From: Thermodesulfobacteriota bacterium
GTDB taxonomy: Bacteria > Desulfobacterota > DSM-4660 > Desulfatiglandales > Desulfatiglandaceae
Direction of reading: 5' to 3'
NCBI GenBank assembly: GCA_028278625.1
Contig: JANQDY010000074.1
Span: 4,391-68,390 of the forward strand
Length of the DNA stretch: 64,000 nucleotides
This document shows positions 8,355 to 16,726 of the stretch, in pieces. Under the pieces are notes generated by a model, which saw only the letters and a program-made list of their open reading frames with translations, was not told the DNA's origin and made no database searches. The position numbers and the translations under genes are program-made. Numbering within the stretch: position 1 is the first letter of the stretch; every line of letters begins with the position of its first letter.

Positions 8355-9629
8355 CTACCGGGCGCGGCGGCCACCGCCACCGCCCCTTTGACCACCGCCG
8401 GATCGGCTGGTCGACATGCTCTGTCGTCCCCGGCTGCTGGCGTTCCAGGTCCTGTTTCCTCTTTCATAGCCGCCAAAAGCGCTCCGGTCCCGGGACTGCT
8501 GCGACCTGACGGTACTTGATCGAGCCCCCTTTTGACGATCTCCCTGCTGCGTGCTTTTTCTCTGCTGGACACTCTTTCTGTCCGTGGTCCTGGCGTCCTT
8601 GCCGGCCGCCGTACCCTTTCGGGCCCCCTGCATCCGATCGCGCCCCTGGGTTCCGCCCGCCCCTGTACGGGCCAGGTCTTTCCTTCCGGTTTCGGCCCGG
8701 CCGCGGAAGGCTTCACGGGACTTGGCATTTCTCGCAGCGTCCTTGTTATACTGGCGGGCCGTCTTGTTGTCCCGGTATGCCACTCCCCTGCGGTGGGAGG
8801 GATTGTGCCGCCACTCCCCCCGGCCGGCGCCACCCTTTGAAACATTCCGGGCATACCGATTCCGATTGATGTTCCGGTTGATGTTGATGTTCCGGTTGAT
8901 GTTGACGTTCACATGCCCGCGCCGCCAATTACACCCACCCCACGCATACCCCCAGGCCGCGCCAATGGCCACTCCGATGCCAAAGGAGATCAGGCTTGCG
9001 CCGGCCACGTATCCGGGCGGGTAGTAATAGTAAGGCGGGTAGGCGGGATACCACCAGGGGCCGTATACCACCATGGGATTATAGACGGGAACATAAATCA
9101 CCTGGGGATTTGCCGGTTCAATGATAATGGTTTGGGTCTCTTTCTCCACAATGACTTTCTGTTGTTCGGTGGTCTTGAGATTGCCCTGGGCATCGGCCTT
9201 TTGCCGCAGTTCCTGGACCGTGTTCATGACGCTCTCCTGCTGGGCAAGAAAGGCGTTCCCCAGTTTCTGGGTCCACTCAAGCTCTTGGTTCATCATGGTC
9301 AGAACATCGGGGAAATTCACCAGTGACTTGACGCTGGGATCCCAGTTCTCGCTCTCCAGGGCCTCGGTCAGGGCATCTCCCTTAAGTCCTTCATTCTGTT
9401 TCATCCACCGTTCGGCCTGAACCACCTCCAGAGGATAGGTGGACGCCATGAGGACCTGGGCCAGAAGGGAATCCGGATAAAGAGCGATGGGAGCCAGAAG
9501 CTGGTCCAGTTCCTCCTGGTTCAGCGGAGCCGCTTCGTCTTCAGACTGTGCGAACCCCCCGGGCGGGAAAAGCATCAGAAATGCCAGGGACAGGGCAATG
9601 GCCTTGATCACTTTCTGTTTCGTTTTCAT
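8355..9629 (-). CDS. DUF3300 family exported protein with Arg/Gly-rich tail
   Basis: Secreted or periplasmic protein of unknown function. The ATG at 9629 (MKTKQKVIKAIALSLAF) has AGAGAGG upstream and a good signal peptide, so it is preferred to the upstream alternative start at 9686; the product is 424 residues. The conserved N-terminal domain reads LLAPIALYPDSLLAQVLMAS then YPLEVVQAERW, hallmark of DUF3300. A PVYNPMVVYGPWWYPAYPPY region and a glycine-rich helix follow. The tail is low-complexity (NINRNININRN repeats, then Arg/Ser/Gly-rich to the end), suggesting a disordered, strongly basic C-terminus. Confidence 0.87.
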   Translation of the reverse strand: MKTKQKVIKAIALSLAFLMLFPPGGFAQSEDEAAPLNQEELDQLLAPIALYPDSLLAQVLMASTYPLEVVQAERWMKQNEGLKGDALTEALESENWDPSVKSLVNFPDVLTMMNQELEWTQKLGNAFLAQQESVMNTVQELRQKADAQGNLKTTEQQKVIVEKETQTIIIEPANPQVIYVPVYNPMVVYGPWWYPAYPPYYYYPPGYVAGASLISFGIGVAIGAAWGYAWGGCNWRRGHVNVNINRNININRNINRNRYARNVSKGGAGRGEWRHNPSHRRGVAYRDNKTARQYNKDAARNAKSREAFRGRAETGRKDLARTGAGGTQGRDRMQGARKGTAAGKDARTTDRKSVQQRKSTQQGDRQKGARSSTVRSQQSRDRSAFGGYERGNRTWNASSRGRQSMSTSRSGGGQRGGGGGRRAR

Positions 9630-9706
9630 GCCTATCCTCTCTTTCAGCTGTTGTGGCCGGCTGGATCCCGGACACGGCGCGGTCAAAAAGTTGTCGATAA
9701 TTTGTA

Positions 9707-9735
9707 ATCATAATTCCCCATCTCAATTTTTTCAA
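9707..9735 (-). promoter_or_regulatory. Sigma70-like promoter for the DUF3300-DUF2950 operon
   Basis: On the minus strand TTGAAA (9735-9730), a 17-base spacer and TATGAT (9712-9707) form a near-consensus promoter about 70 bases before the DUF3300 start codon. Confidence 0.6.
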
Positions 9736-9829
9736 CGTTAAAGCGCCATTTGTCCAACGGTCTTGGGCGGCTCTTTAGACGGGCGGCCAGTTCATGTTTG
9801 GCCATAAAATTTTGTTTTGAATAATCTTC

Positions 9830-9859
9830 TTGACAAAAGGATTCTGAATTATGTATTTT
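9830..9859 (+). promoter_or_regulatory. Sigma70-like promoter for the Lrp/AsnC regulator
   Basis: TTGACA at 9830-9835 and TATTTT at 9854-9859 with an 18-base spacer, placing the start of transcription roughly 15-20 bases before the ATG at 9883. It lies about 95 bases from the divergent DUF3300 promoter. Confidence 0.55.
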
Positions 9860-9882
9860 TAAGAAAAATTGGAGATGTTATA

Positions 9883-10365
9883 ATGATAGACAAAAAAAAT
9901 ATAAAAATTTTAAATATCCTTCAAAATGACGCTAAGGCGACGAATCCAATGATCGGAAAAGCGGTCGGGCTGACACCCACCGCGGTTTTTGAGCGGATCC
10001 GGAAACTGGAGGCAAAAGGGGTTATCCGTTCCTATGACACCCGGCTGAATTCCAGGGCAATGGGCCTCTATGTGCTTGCCTTTGTCTTTGTGAAGGTGGA
10101 CGTGGGAACCGCCGCAATGGACATGGACCGGGCTTTAGCGGATATCGATGAGGTACAGGAAGTCCACCATGTATCAGGTGAGGACTGCTACATGCTGAAG
10201 GTGCGGGCTTCGGACAATGACGATCTGGGCCGGCTGCTCCTCGAAAAGGTACATTCAATAAAAGGGGTCCGTGCCACTCGGACGACCATTGTCCTCAAGA
10301 CAGTGAAAGAGAGTTCCGGAATTCCCTTGAGGCGCGGGGCCAAGGAAGAGGGCACCTGGGAATAG
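9883..10365 (+). CDS. Lrp/AsnC family transcriptional regulator
   Basis: DNA-binding regulator of the feast/famine family, 160 residues. The N-terminal winged helix-turn-helix reads IKILNILQNDAKATNPMIGK, then VGLTPTAVFERIRKLEAKGVI (residues about 5-50), followed by an alpha/beta RAM ligand domain ending in the HSIKGVRATRTTIVLKTVKES segment. The reading frame is open upstream, but GGAG at 9871 and the sudden start of homology-like sequence at MIDKKN place the start at 9883. It is divergent from the DUF3300 gene and 70 bases before an FAD oxidoreductase on the same strand; either could be a target. Amino acids are the usual effectors in this family. Confidence 0.9.
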   Translation: MIDKKNIKILNILQNDAKATNPMIGKAVGLTPTAVFERIRKLEAKGVIRSYDTRLNSRAMGLYVLAFVFVKVDVGTAAMDMDRALADIDEVQEVHHVSGEDCYMLKVRASDNDDLGRLLLEKVHSIKGVRATRTTIVLKTVKESSGIPLRRGAKEEGTWE

Positions 10366-10435
10366 CCGGGAATAGACGCCAAAAGCGGAATTTCCGTTTC
10401 CTGGCGCATAGACACCCAAACGTGAGGATCATACC

Positions 10436-11779
10436 ATGGCATCAAGAATAGCTGTTATCGGGGCCGGGATCGCGGGATTGTCTGCCGGCTATCATTTGAA
10501 GCGGGCGGGTTTTGATCCCGTGATCTTTGAAAAAGAATCGTTTGTGGGCGGCAGGATGAGCTCGGATCTGGAAGAGGGGTTTGTCATTGACAAAGGCGCA
10601 TACATGTTCCCCGGTTCATACAAAAGCCTGCGACCCCTATTGCGTGAGCTGGGATTGGAGAACTCGCTCATAAAGACGCCCTTAACATCATCCACATACT
10701 ACGGGAACAAAGAATACAAGATCAAGCTTGGTTCATTTAATGATTTCCTAAAATATAAGCTCATTTCATTTAAGGATAAAAAAAATCTGATAAAATTGTT
10801 TCTTTATGCCAAGACGTTGTCAAAGACCATTGATTTGGGAAATCCCAATGAGAAAATGTTTGCGCTTGAGAAAGAATCAGCGGCGGAATATCTCTTGAAG
10901 CATTATAACGAAGATCTCCTTGAAAAGATCGCCTATCCTATTTTCTGTGAGCGTTACCTGGGGGTTCCGGAGAACAATTCCAAAATTGCCCTTTTTTCTT
11001 CCCTGGGGGCCTTTCAAAAACTTGTAATATCAGGGAGTTATGCATTTGCCAAAGGGATGGGGATGGTCCCCGAGAACCTCAAAAAGGGTCTTGATGTGAG
11101 GCTCAAAACCCCGGTGCTGGGAATACGCCCGGTGAATGATGAGGGCCCTTACCAGGTCAATATTGGGGGAAGTAATCCTGAGGCCCTTATGTTTGATGCA
11201 GTCATTGTGGCTGTGCCGCCACCCTTGGTGCCCAAACTGCTCCATATCCTTTCGGAGGAATTAGAAGCGTTTTTTCGGAATATGAAATACGCCCCGTCCA
11301 TTGTGATGGGGTTGGCCGCGGATCAAGAATATGCGGATACTTCAATGATCTATAATATGCCCCGAACGGAATTCAACGTTCTCGGCACTGTGCTGTTTGA
11401 CAAACACAAGGGGCCTGAACGGGTCCCTGAAGGCAAGAGCCTTGTGACGGCCATTCTGAGCGAAGAGGCCAGCCGGGCCCTGTTCAGCGAATCAGAGGAA
11501 AAGATCAGGGCGAGAGTTCTGACGGAGATCGATATTCTCTTCCCGGGCTTTTCAAATAAGTTCTTGTTTTCAAAGATCTACAGATGGGAGCATGGCGCTG
11601 TTCAACTAACGCCGGGCAACTTGTCAAGATACCATACGGCTCGTAACATGGCGGAGAAGGGTTTCCACAATATATATTTTGCAACTGACGGCTTCTATTA
11701 CTCCGGCATTGAGACGGCCTTTCGGGCCGGACAGAGGGCGGGGAATCGAATTCTTGATAAAAGACAAGGAGATTTCTAA
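10436..11779 (+). CDS. FAD-dependent oxidoreductase (protoporphyrinogen oxidase / phytoene desaturase-like)
   Basis: Flavin amine-oxidase family protein, 447 residues. The N-terminal dinucleotide-binding motif is IAVIGAGIAGLSAGYHL, followed by the second flavin motif FEKESFVGGRM. The C-terminus has the matching FAD-binding segment ATDGFYYSGIETAFRAGQRAGNRIL. In between, FDAVIVAVPP is the usual second Rossmann strand. The family includes HemG/HemY-type protoporphyrinogen oxidases, carotenoid desaturases and HpnE (squalene synthesis). Squalene-hopene cyclase is the next intact gene on the same strand, so a role in isoprenoid or hopanoid metabolism is possible, but a promoter and regulator remnant separate them. 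Substrate not determined. Confidence 0.82.
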   Translation: MASRIAVIGAGIAGLSAGYHLKRAGFDPVIFEKESFVGGRMSSDLEEGFVIDKGAYMFPGSYKSLRPLLRELGLENSLIKTPLTSSTYYGNKEYKIKLGSFNDFLKYKLISFKDKKNLIKLFLYAKTLSKTIDLGNPNEKMFALEKESAAEYLLKHYNEDLLEKIAYPIFCERYLGVPENNSKIALFSSLGAFQKLVISGSYAFAKGMGMVPENLKKGLDVRLKTPVLGIRPVNDEGPYQVNIGGSNPEALMFDAVIVAVPPPLVPKLLHILSEELEAFFRNMKYAPSIVMGLAADQEYADTSMIYNMPRTEFNVLGTVLFDKHKGPERVPEGKSLVTAILSEEASRALFSESEEKIRARVLTEIDILFPGFSNKFLFSKIYRWEHGAVQLTPGNLSRYHTARNMAEKGFHNIYFATDGFYYSGIETAFRAGQRAGNRILDKRQGDF

Positions 11780-11845
11780 AAGAGGTCAAAGGAAAATTTT
11801 ACCTTCCCTTTTTCCGCACCGCGCGTTAAGGGTTTCACGAGCGGC

Positions 11846-11874
11846 TTGACAACTGCGATCCTTACGGTTATTTA
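11846..11874 (+). promoter_or_regulatory. Sigma70 promoter upstream of the TetR remnant and shc
   Basis: TTGACA at 11846-11851, a 17-base spacer and TATTTA at 11869-11874. This is the best promoter in the area and would transcribe the 31-codon TetR remnant and then squalene-hopene cyclase. The -10 element overlaps the inverted repeat at 11871-11894. Confidence 0.65.
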
Positions 11875-11894
11875 CTGATCGATCAATCAGTAAA
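11871..11894. promoter_or_regulatory. TetR-type operator overlapping the shc promoter
   Basis: A 24-base inverted repeat with arms TTTACTGAT (11871-11879) and ATCAGTAAA (11886-11894); only one base pair near the centre does not match. It covers the end of the -10 box and the expected transcription start, where a TetR repressor normally binds its own promoter. The neighbouring tetR gene is truncated, so any repressor acting here must be encoded elsewhere. Confidence 0.65.
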
Positions 11895-11903
11895 GGTCTG
11901 CAC

Positions 11904-11999
11904 ATGAACCCCAAACCCATACAGGGCCGCGATTCAGCGGCAGCCAAATCTTTCGTGCTTCAGGCCGCTGAACGCCTTTTCGCCGAAAACGGGTATTAG
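11904..11999 (+). pseudogene. TetR-family regulator reduced to its first 31 codons
   Basis: From the ATG at 11904 the frame reads MNPKPIQGRD and then FVLQAAERLFAENGY before a TAG at 11997. AAERLFAENGY is the first helix of nearly every TetR DNA-binding domain; the recognition helix and ligand domain are absent. The next bases are the ribosome-site region and ATG of shc nine bases further on. Promoter and operator remain intact in front. The simplest reading is a deletion that joined a self-regulated tetR promoter to shc. A short translated leader is an alternative. Confidence 0.65.
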
Positions 12000-12008
12000 A
12001 GAGACGCG

Positions 12009-14210
12009 ATGATCCGTAAATCCAACACCGCGGCAATACTTGCCTCCAAGCAGCCCGATACGGCGCTTGAAAAGGCCGCGGCCACGCTTTTGTCCAGCCA
12101 ACAGCCATCCGGTTATTGGGTCTTCGATCTGGAGGCGGACGTTACGATTCCGTCTGAATATGTCTTCTTGCGGAGAATTCTCCAAAAACCCCTCGAAAAT
12201 AAAATCGCCGAGCGCCTGCGCAATTATATCCTCGGCAAACAACTCCCGGACGGCGGTTGGCCGCTCTATGACGTGGACGGATTCGCCAACCTGAGCACGT
12301 CGGTCAAAGCCTATCTGGCATTGAAAATCCTGGGCGAGGATCAGAACGCCCCCCACATGACCAACGCACGGACCCTTATTCTCAACCTGGGCGGTGCGGC
12401 GTCCGCCAATGTATTCACCCGAATCGCCCTGGCCATGTTGGGCCAGGTGCCATGGCACACGCCTCCGGCAATGCCGGTGGAAATGATCCTGCTGCCCCGA
12501 TGGTTCTTCTTCCACCTTTCCAAGATGTCTTACTGGTCCAGGACGGTGGTGGTTCCGTTGCTGATTATCTATGAGAAAAAGCCCGTCTGCCGTTTGCGCC
12601 CGGACGAGAGCATCCCGGAACTGTTCATCACGCCTCCCGAAAGTCTGGGTACCATGGATCCCTTTCGCTGGGATCGCTTCATCAGGGGACGTTGGCGTAA
12701 GAACGTCTTCATTCTGATGGACCGGCTGCTGAAAAGGATCGAGCCGTACATGCCCCGGTTTGTGAGAAACACGGCCCTGGAGCAGGCGGAACGATGGACC
12801 CTGGAACATATGGGCGGGTCCGGAGGGATCGGCGCGATTTTTCCCGCCATGGCCAATGCGCTGATGGCCCTCAAGGCCCTGGGCTATCCGGAAGATCACC
12901 CCGATTTTGCGAGAGGAATGGAAGCTGTTGACGATCTGGTCATTCACCGTTTCAAACCCGATCCTCAAAAACAGGGAGGTCCGGCTTTTCTCCACATTCA
13001 CGGCGGGAATTCGGCGGCCCCGGCGGTGGAAATCCAGGCGACCCCCGGCCTTTCGGCCTGCGGTGACTTCACCACGGTTCAACCCTGCGTTTCCCCGGTT
13101 TGGGACACTTGCCTGACCCTGAGCGCGCTTATGGAGGCCGGCATTTCTCCGGAACACCCCGCCGTCCACAATTGCGTTTCATGGCTCTTTGCCCACCAGG
13201 TCTTCGTCAGGGGAGACTGGGCGGATAAAGCGCCGAATCTTGAGCCCGGCGGATGGGCTTTTCAGTTTGAAAATGCCCAATATCCCGATGTTGACGACAC
13301 CTGTTCCGTGGTGATGGCCCTTATCCGCGCGGGGGCCCATGTCAACTCTCCTAAGAAACGCCATCGCATTGAAAAGGCGGTCAACTGGGTTGTGGGCATG
13401 CAAAACAAAGACGGCGGATGGGGCGCCTTTGACATCAATAATGACGCCCTGTACCTCAATGACATCCCCTTTGCGGACCATGGCGCTTTGCTGGACCCGA
13501 GCACGGCCGATGTGACCGGCAGGTGTGTCGAGATGCTCGGCATGCTCGGTCACGGCCCTGATTGTCCACCCACCGCCAAAGCAATCGGCTACCTCCGAGA
13601 TACCCAGGAGCAGGATGGATCATGGTTCGGCAGATGGGGCGTCAATTACATCTACGGTACATGGTCGGTGCTGTGCGGACTCCGCATGGCTGGCGAAGAT
13701 ATGGCCCAACCGTACGTCAAAAAGGCCGTTTCGTGGCTCAAATCCCGACAGAACGAAAACGGCGGTTGGGGAGAGACCTGCTACAGTTATTTTAATCCCG
13801 AAATGGCGGGCATGGGGGACAGTACCCCTTCTCAAACATCCTGGGCCCTCATGGCGCTCATTGCAGCGGGAGAAATCCGGTGCAGGGAAACCCTAAAGGG
13901 CATCCGCTATCTGCTGGATGCCCAGGACGACAACGGGATTTGGGAGGAAGAGCATTTTACCGGAACCGGCTTTCCAAAGGTGTTCTACCTGCGCTATCAG
14001 GGATACAGCCGCTATTTCCCTCTTTGGACCCTTGCCGTCTATCAACGTGCCATCGGAGGAAAAAAGACCTTGGCGGAATTATCCCGCCAAGAAGGACTTC
14101 ACTGTCATACAAAGCCTTGCCAGGGTGGCGTCCTGGTTCAAGGGCCGGTGTTGATCCGGGCCGTAAAAAAGGCCGCGGGCGCCGTTACGCAGTCATTACG
14201 CCTTAAATGA
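12009..14210 (+). CDS. shc: Squalene-hopene cyclase
   Basis: Cyclises squalene to hopene, the first committed step of hopanoid membrane lipids; a monotopic membrane enzyme. The 733-residue product is longer than the usual 630-680. It has repeated QW motifs (QLPDGGW, QNKDGGWGAFD, QEQDGSWFGRWG, RQNENGGWGE, DDNGIWEEE) and the C-terminal signature FTGTGFPKVFYLRYQGY. The catalytic acid motif reads DVDDTC at residues 427-432, keeping DxDDT but with Cys where bacterial cyclases usually have Ala. About 45 residues after the last conserved block (from KTLAELSRQEG onward) are extra. It follows a tetR remnant, from whose promoter it is probably transcribed. After its stop there is only a weak hairpin (14218-14236) without a T-run. 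Confidence 0.95.
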   Translation: MIRKSNTAAILASKQPDTALEKAAATLLSSQQPSGYWVFDLEADVTIPSEYVFLRRILQKPLENKIAERLRNYILGKQLPDGGWPLYDVDGFANLSTSVKAYLALKILGEDQNAPHMTNARTLILNLGGAASANVFTRIALAMLGQVPWHTPPAMPVEMILLPRWFFFHLSKMSYWSRTVVVPLLIIYEKKPVCRLRPDESIPELFITPPESLGTMDPFRWDRFIRGRWRKNVFILMDRLLKRIEPYMPRFVRNTALEQAERWTLEHMGGSGGIGAIFPAMANALMALKALGYPEDHPDFARGMEAVDDLVIHRFKPDPQKQGGPAFLHIHGGNSAAPAVEIQATPGLSACGDFTTVQPCVSPVWDTCLTLSALMEAGISPEHPAVHNCVSWLFAHQVFVRGDWADKAPNLEPGGWAFQFENAQYPDVDDTCSVVMALIRAGAHVNSPKKRHRIEKAVNWVVGMQNKDGGWGAFDINNDALYLNDIPFADHGALLDPSTADVTGRCVEMLGMLGHGPDCPPTAKAIGYLRDTQEQDGSWFGRWGVNYIYGTWSVLCGLRMAGEDMAQPYVKKAVSWLKSRQNENGGWGETCYSYFNPEMAGMGDSTPSQTSWALMALIAAGEIRCRETLKGIRYLLDAQDDNGIWEEEHFTGTGFPKVFYLRYQGYSRYFPLWTLAVYQRAIGGKKTLAELSRQEGLHCHTKPCQGGVLVQGPVLIRAVKKAAGAVTQSLRLK

Positions 14211-14501
14211 GGTGAAAAGGGGCATTGCCAGCCCCTCCCATAACCTCCCTCCCCATTTTGCCATCATCGGTTCGAAATTGTGAACAGAATATGATATCAT
14301 AGAGACACCTGTCAAAAAGGGCGGCCGAATCGGGCCTGGCATCATGAGGGAAATGTCCTCATCTCAAGATCATGAAAATGAATCGAAATGACGGGGAGGT
14401 TATCGCCGATGGATGGAAGAAGCGTCACAGGAAAAAGGGATTTGGGAATTCCCGGTTGTTACAAAAGGCCCTCTCATCTTGATGTGGCAAAGGGGTCGAT
14501 A

Positions 14502-15245
14502 ATGACCTTATTGCTGTGCCTTTCCATCTTCTGCCTCACGGTTGCGGTTACAAAACCCCTCCTGGCCGGCCAAACCGTTGATCATGGTCTGTATGGGGCG
14601 TTGCTAAAAGCGCATGTGAAAAACGGCTTCGTGGACTATCAGGGATTCAAAAACGATGAAGCCAAGCTGGACCGGTACCTGGAAATGCTGGCGGCTGTCG
14701 ATACAAAAACGCTCCCTCGAAACGAGCAGTTCGCCTTTTACATCAATGCCTATAATGCCTGGACCATCAAGCTTATTCTGAGCGAATATCCGGGGGTGAA
14801 ATCCATCAAGGATCTGGGAAGTTTTTTTAAAAGCCCCTGGCGCAAGGAGATTGCGCTCATTGACGGAAAGAAACTGACCCTGGACAACATCGAACATGAT
14901 ATTCTGAGGCCCCGTTTCAAGGATCCCAGGATCCATTTCGCCGTCAACTGTGCGTCCAAGAGCTGCCCGCCCCTCATGTGGGAACCGTATCGGGGAGACG
15001 TCCTGGATCAGCAGCTGAACCGGATGACCGAATCCTTTATCAACGATCCGGACAAGAACCGCCTTGATGGGAATACCTTGTATGTGAGCCGCATATTCAA
15101 GTGGTATGGAGAGGACTTTAATGACGATATTGTCGGTTTTTTCATGAAATACGCCAAGGGGGATATGCTGGCGACGCTCAAAAAAGAGCGGCCGGAAGTG
15201 GAAGTGGAATACTTGGATTACGACTGGTCCCTGAACGGGAGATAG
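14502..15245 (+). CDS. DUF547 family exported protein
   Basis: Function unknown. The ATG at 14502 is chosen over an upstream start at 14388 because AAAGGGG precedes it and the product then begins with a clean signal peptide (MTLLLCLSIFCLTVAVTKPLLAG), giving 247 residues. The DUF547 domain fills the rest: FAFYINAYNAWTIKLIL, then WRKEIALIDGKKLTLDNIEH, DPRIHFAVNCASKSCPPL and YLDYDWSLNG at the C-terminus. The IHFAVNCASxSCPPL segment is the family hallmark. It starts an operon with a flavoprotein oxidoreductase and a hydrolase that itself carries a DUF547 domain. Confidence 0.88.
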   Translation: MTLLLCLSIFCLTVAVTKPLLAGQTVDHGLYGALLKAHVKNGFVDYQGFKNDEAKLDRYLEMLAAVDTKTLPRNEQFAFYINAYNAWTIKLILSEYPGVKSIKDLGSFFKSPWRKEIALIDGKKLTLDNIEHDILRPRFKDPRIHFAVNCASKSCPPLMWEPYRGDVLDQQLNRMTESFINDPDKNRLDGNTLYVSRIFKWYGEDFNDDIVGFFMKYAKGDMLATLKKERPEVEVEYLDYDWSLNGR

Positions 15246-15264
15246 CCCAAAAGGAGGTTTGGCG

Positions 15265-16719
15265 GTGGCAACCTACGATTATGATATCGGCATTCTGGGC
15301 GGCGGGGCCGCCGGCCTCACCGTGGCATCCGGTGCGGCACAGCTGGGCGCAAAAACCCTTTTGGTTGAAAAAGAAGATAAACTGGGGGGCGACTGTCTTC
15401 ATTACGGGTGCGTGCCCAGCAAGACGCTCATTAAGACGGCCCGGGTGTATCACACCGTGAAACGGGCAGAAACCTTCGGCCTTCCACCGGTGGAACCGGG
15501 GCCGGTGGACTATAGAAAGGTGCGGGAGAGAATCGGGTCGGTCATTTCAACCATTCAAGAACATGACTCGGAAGAGCGCTTCTGCCGCCTTGGGGCCAAG
15601 GTCCTGTTTGGCCCCCCCGCTTTTTTGGACGAGCACAGCATCAGGCTCAACAGCGAAACAATATCGGCGAAAAGCTGGGTCATCGCCACCGGCTCATCCC
15701 CCGGCATCCCTTCCATTGAAGGGCTGAAAGGGATTTCCTACTTGACCAACAAAGAGATCTTTTCACTGGATCATCTGCCCCAATCCATGGCGATTCTGGG
15801 GGCCGGTCCCATCGCCGTGGAGATGGCGCAGGCCTTCTCTCGTTTGGGGACCCGTGTTCACGTTGTACAGCGAAGCGGCCAGATCCTGACCAAGGAGGAT
15901 AAGGACATGGCCGATGACGTGATGAAGGTTCTCACCGGTGAAGGTGTCTCCTTCCATTTGAATGCCGCGGTTACTGAGGTAAAGGAATCGGGAAAAGGTC
16001 GAGAAGTGCGATTCAGGGATGAATCCGGAAAAACGGCATCAATTGAGGTGGCGCAGGTGCTCGTCGCCATGGGCCGTTCGCCCAACGTGGAAGGCTTGGG
16101 CCTTCGGGCAATCGGAATTGAGCCTGAGCCAAAGGGCATTTTGGTGGATGACCGCCTTCGTACCATTCACAAACACATCTATGCCGCGGGAGATGTGACG
16201 GGCCATTTTCAGTTTACCCACGTCGCCGGTTATGAAGGAGGGATCGTGGTTGGAAACGCTGTTTTTCATCTGCCCAGGAAAGCCGATTACACGCTGATCC
16301 CATGGTGTACCTACACGGATCCGGAACTTGCCAGCATCGGAATGAACGAAAAAAGGGCCCGGGAAGCCGGCATTGCGGTTTCGGTCTTTACCGAGGCGTT
16401 CAAAGACAACGACAGGAGTCTTGCGGAAGGGGAGCACACGGGAAGGATCAAGATGATTCTGGACAAGGACGAAAAACCCCTGGGGGTCCAGATCCTGGGG
16501 CCCCGGGCCGGAGAACTCTTAAACGAATGGGTCGCCGTATTAAACGGAAGGGTTAAGCTTTCCACCCTTGCATCCGCCGTGCACCCTTATCCCACACTGG
16601 GCGAGATCAGTAAACGGGTGGCAGGCGCCTATCTTTCACCGAAGATTTTTTCCGACAAGGTGAAGAAAGGGCTCAAATTCTTTTTTCATCTGAAGGGAAG
16701 GGCGTGCGGGGAAGAGTGA
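15265..16719 (+). CDS. Mercuric-reductase-like pyridine nucleotide-disulfide oxidoreductase
   Basis: Cytoplasmic FAD- and NAD(P)H-dependent oxidoreductase of the class I disulfide reductase family. The GTG at 15265 is preferred: AGGAGG ends seven bases before it (a TTG at 15259 is too close). From GTG the product is 484 residues. It has FAD motif GGGAAGLTVASG, the redox pair Cys44-Cys49 in GGDCLHYGCVPSK, the NAD motif GAGPIAVEMAQAF and the C-terminal HPYPTLGE with the catalytic His. There is no N-terminal metal-binding domain and no mer genes nearby, so true mercury reduction is unlikely; the natural substrate of these relatives is generally unknown. Encoded between two DUF547-containing proteins. 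Confidence 0.88.
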   Translation: MATYDYDIGILGGGAAGLTVASGAAQLGAKTLLVEKEDKLGGDCLHYGCVPSKTLIKTARVYHTVKRAETFGLPPVEPGPVDYRKVRERIGSVISTIQEHDSEERFCRLGAKVLFGPPAFLDEHSIRLNSETISAKSWVIATGSSPGIPSIEGLKGISYLTNKEIFSLDHLPQSMAILGAGPIAVEMAQAFSRLGTRVHVVQRSGQILTKEDKDMADDVMKVLTGEGVSFHLNAAVTEVKESGKGREVRFRDESGKTASIEVAQVLVAMGRSPNVEGLGLRAIGIEPEPKGILVDDRLRTIHKHIYAAGDVTGHFQFTHVAGYEGGIVVGNAVFHLPRKADYTLIPWCTYTDPELASIGMNEKRAREAGIAVSVFTEAFKDNDRSLAEGEHTGRIKMILDKDEKPLGVQILGPRAGELLNEWVAVLNGRVKLSTLASAVHPYPTLGEISKRVAGAYLSPKIFSDKVKKGLKFFFHLKGRACGEE

Positions 16720-16726
16720 AGATCGC

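Noticed and set aside
8282..8854. Upstream extension of the DUF2950 frame (191 codons).
   Set aside because: It lies over the Arg/Gly-rich end of the DUF3300 gene and is Pro/Arg-rich shadow sequence; the ATG at 8281 has a perfect ribosome site and signal peptide.
11934..13169. 411-codon open frame on the minus strand.
   Set aside because: It is antisense to the well-supported squalene-hopene cyclase gene and shows no family motif or ribosome site.
15265..16719. True mercuric reductase (merA).
   Set aside because: The redox-active CxxxxC is shared by the whole disulfide reductase class; there is no heavy-metal-associated domain, no C-terminal vicinal cysteine pair and no other mer gene.
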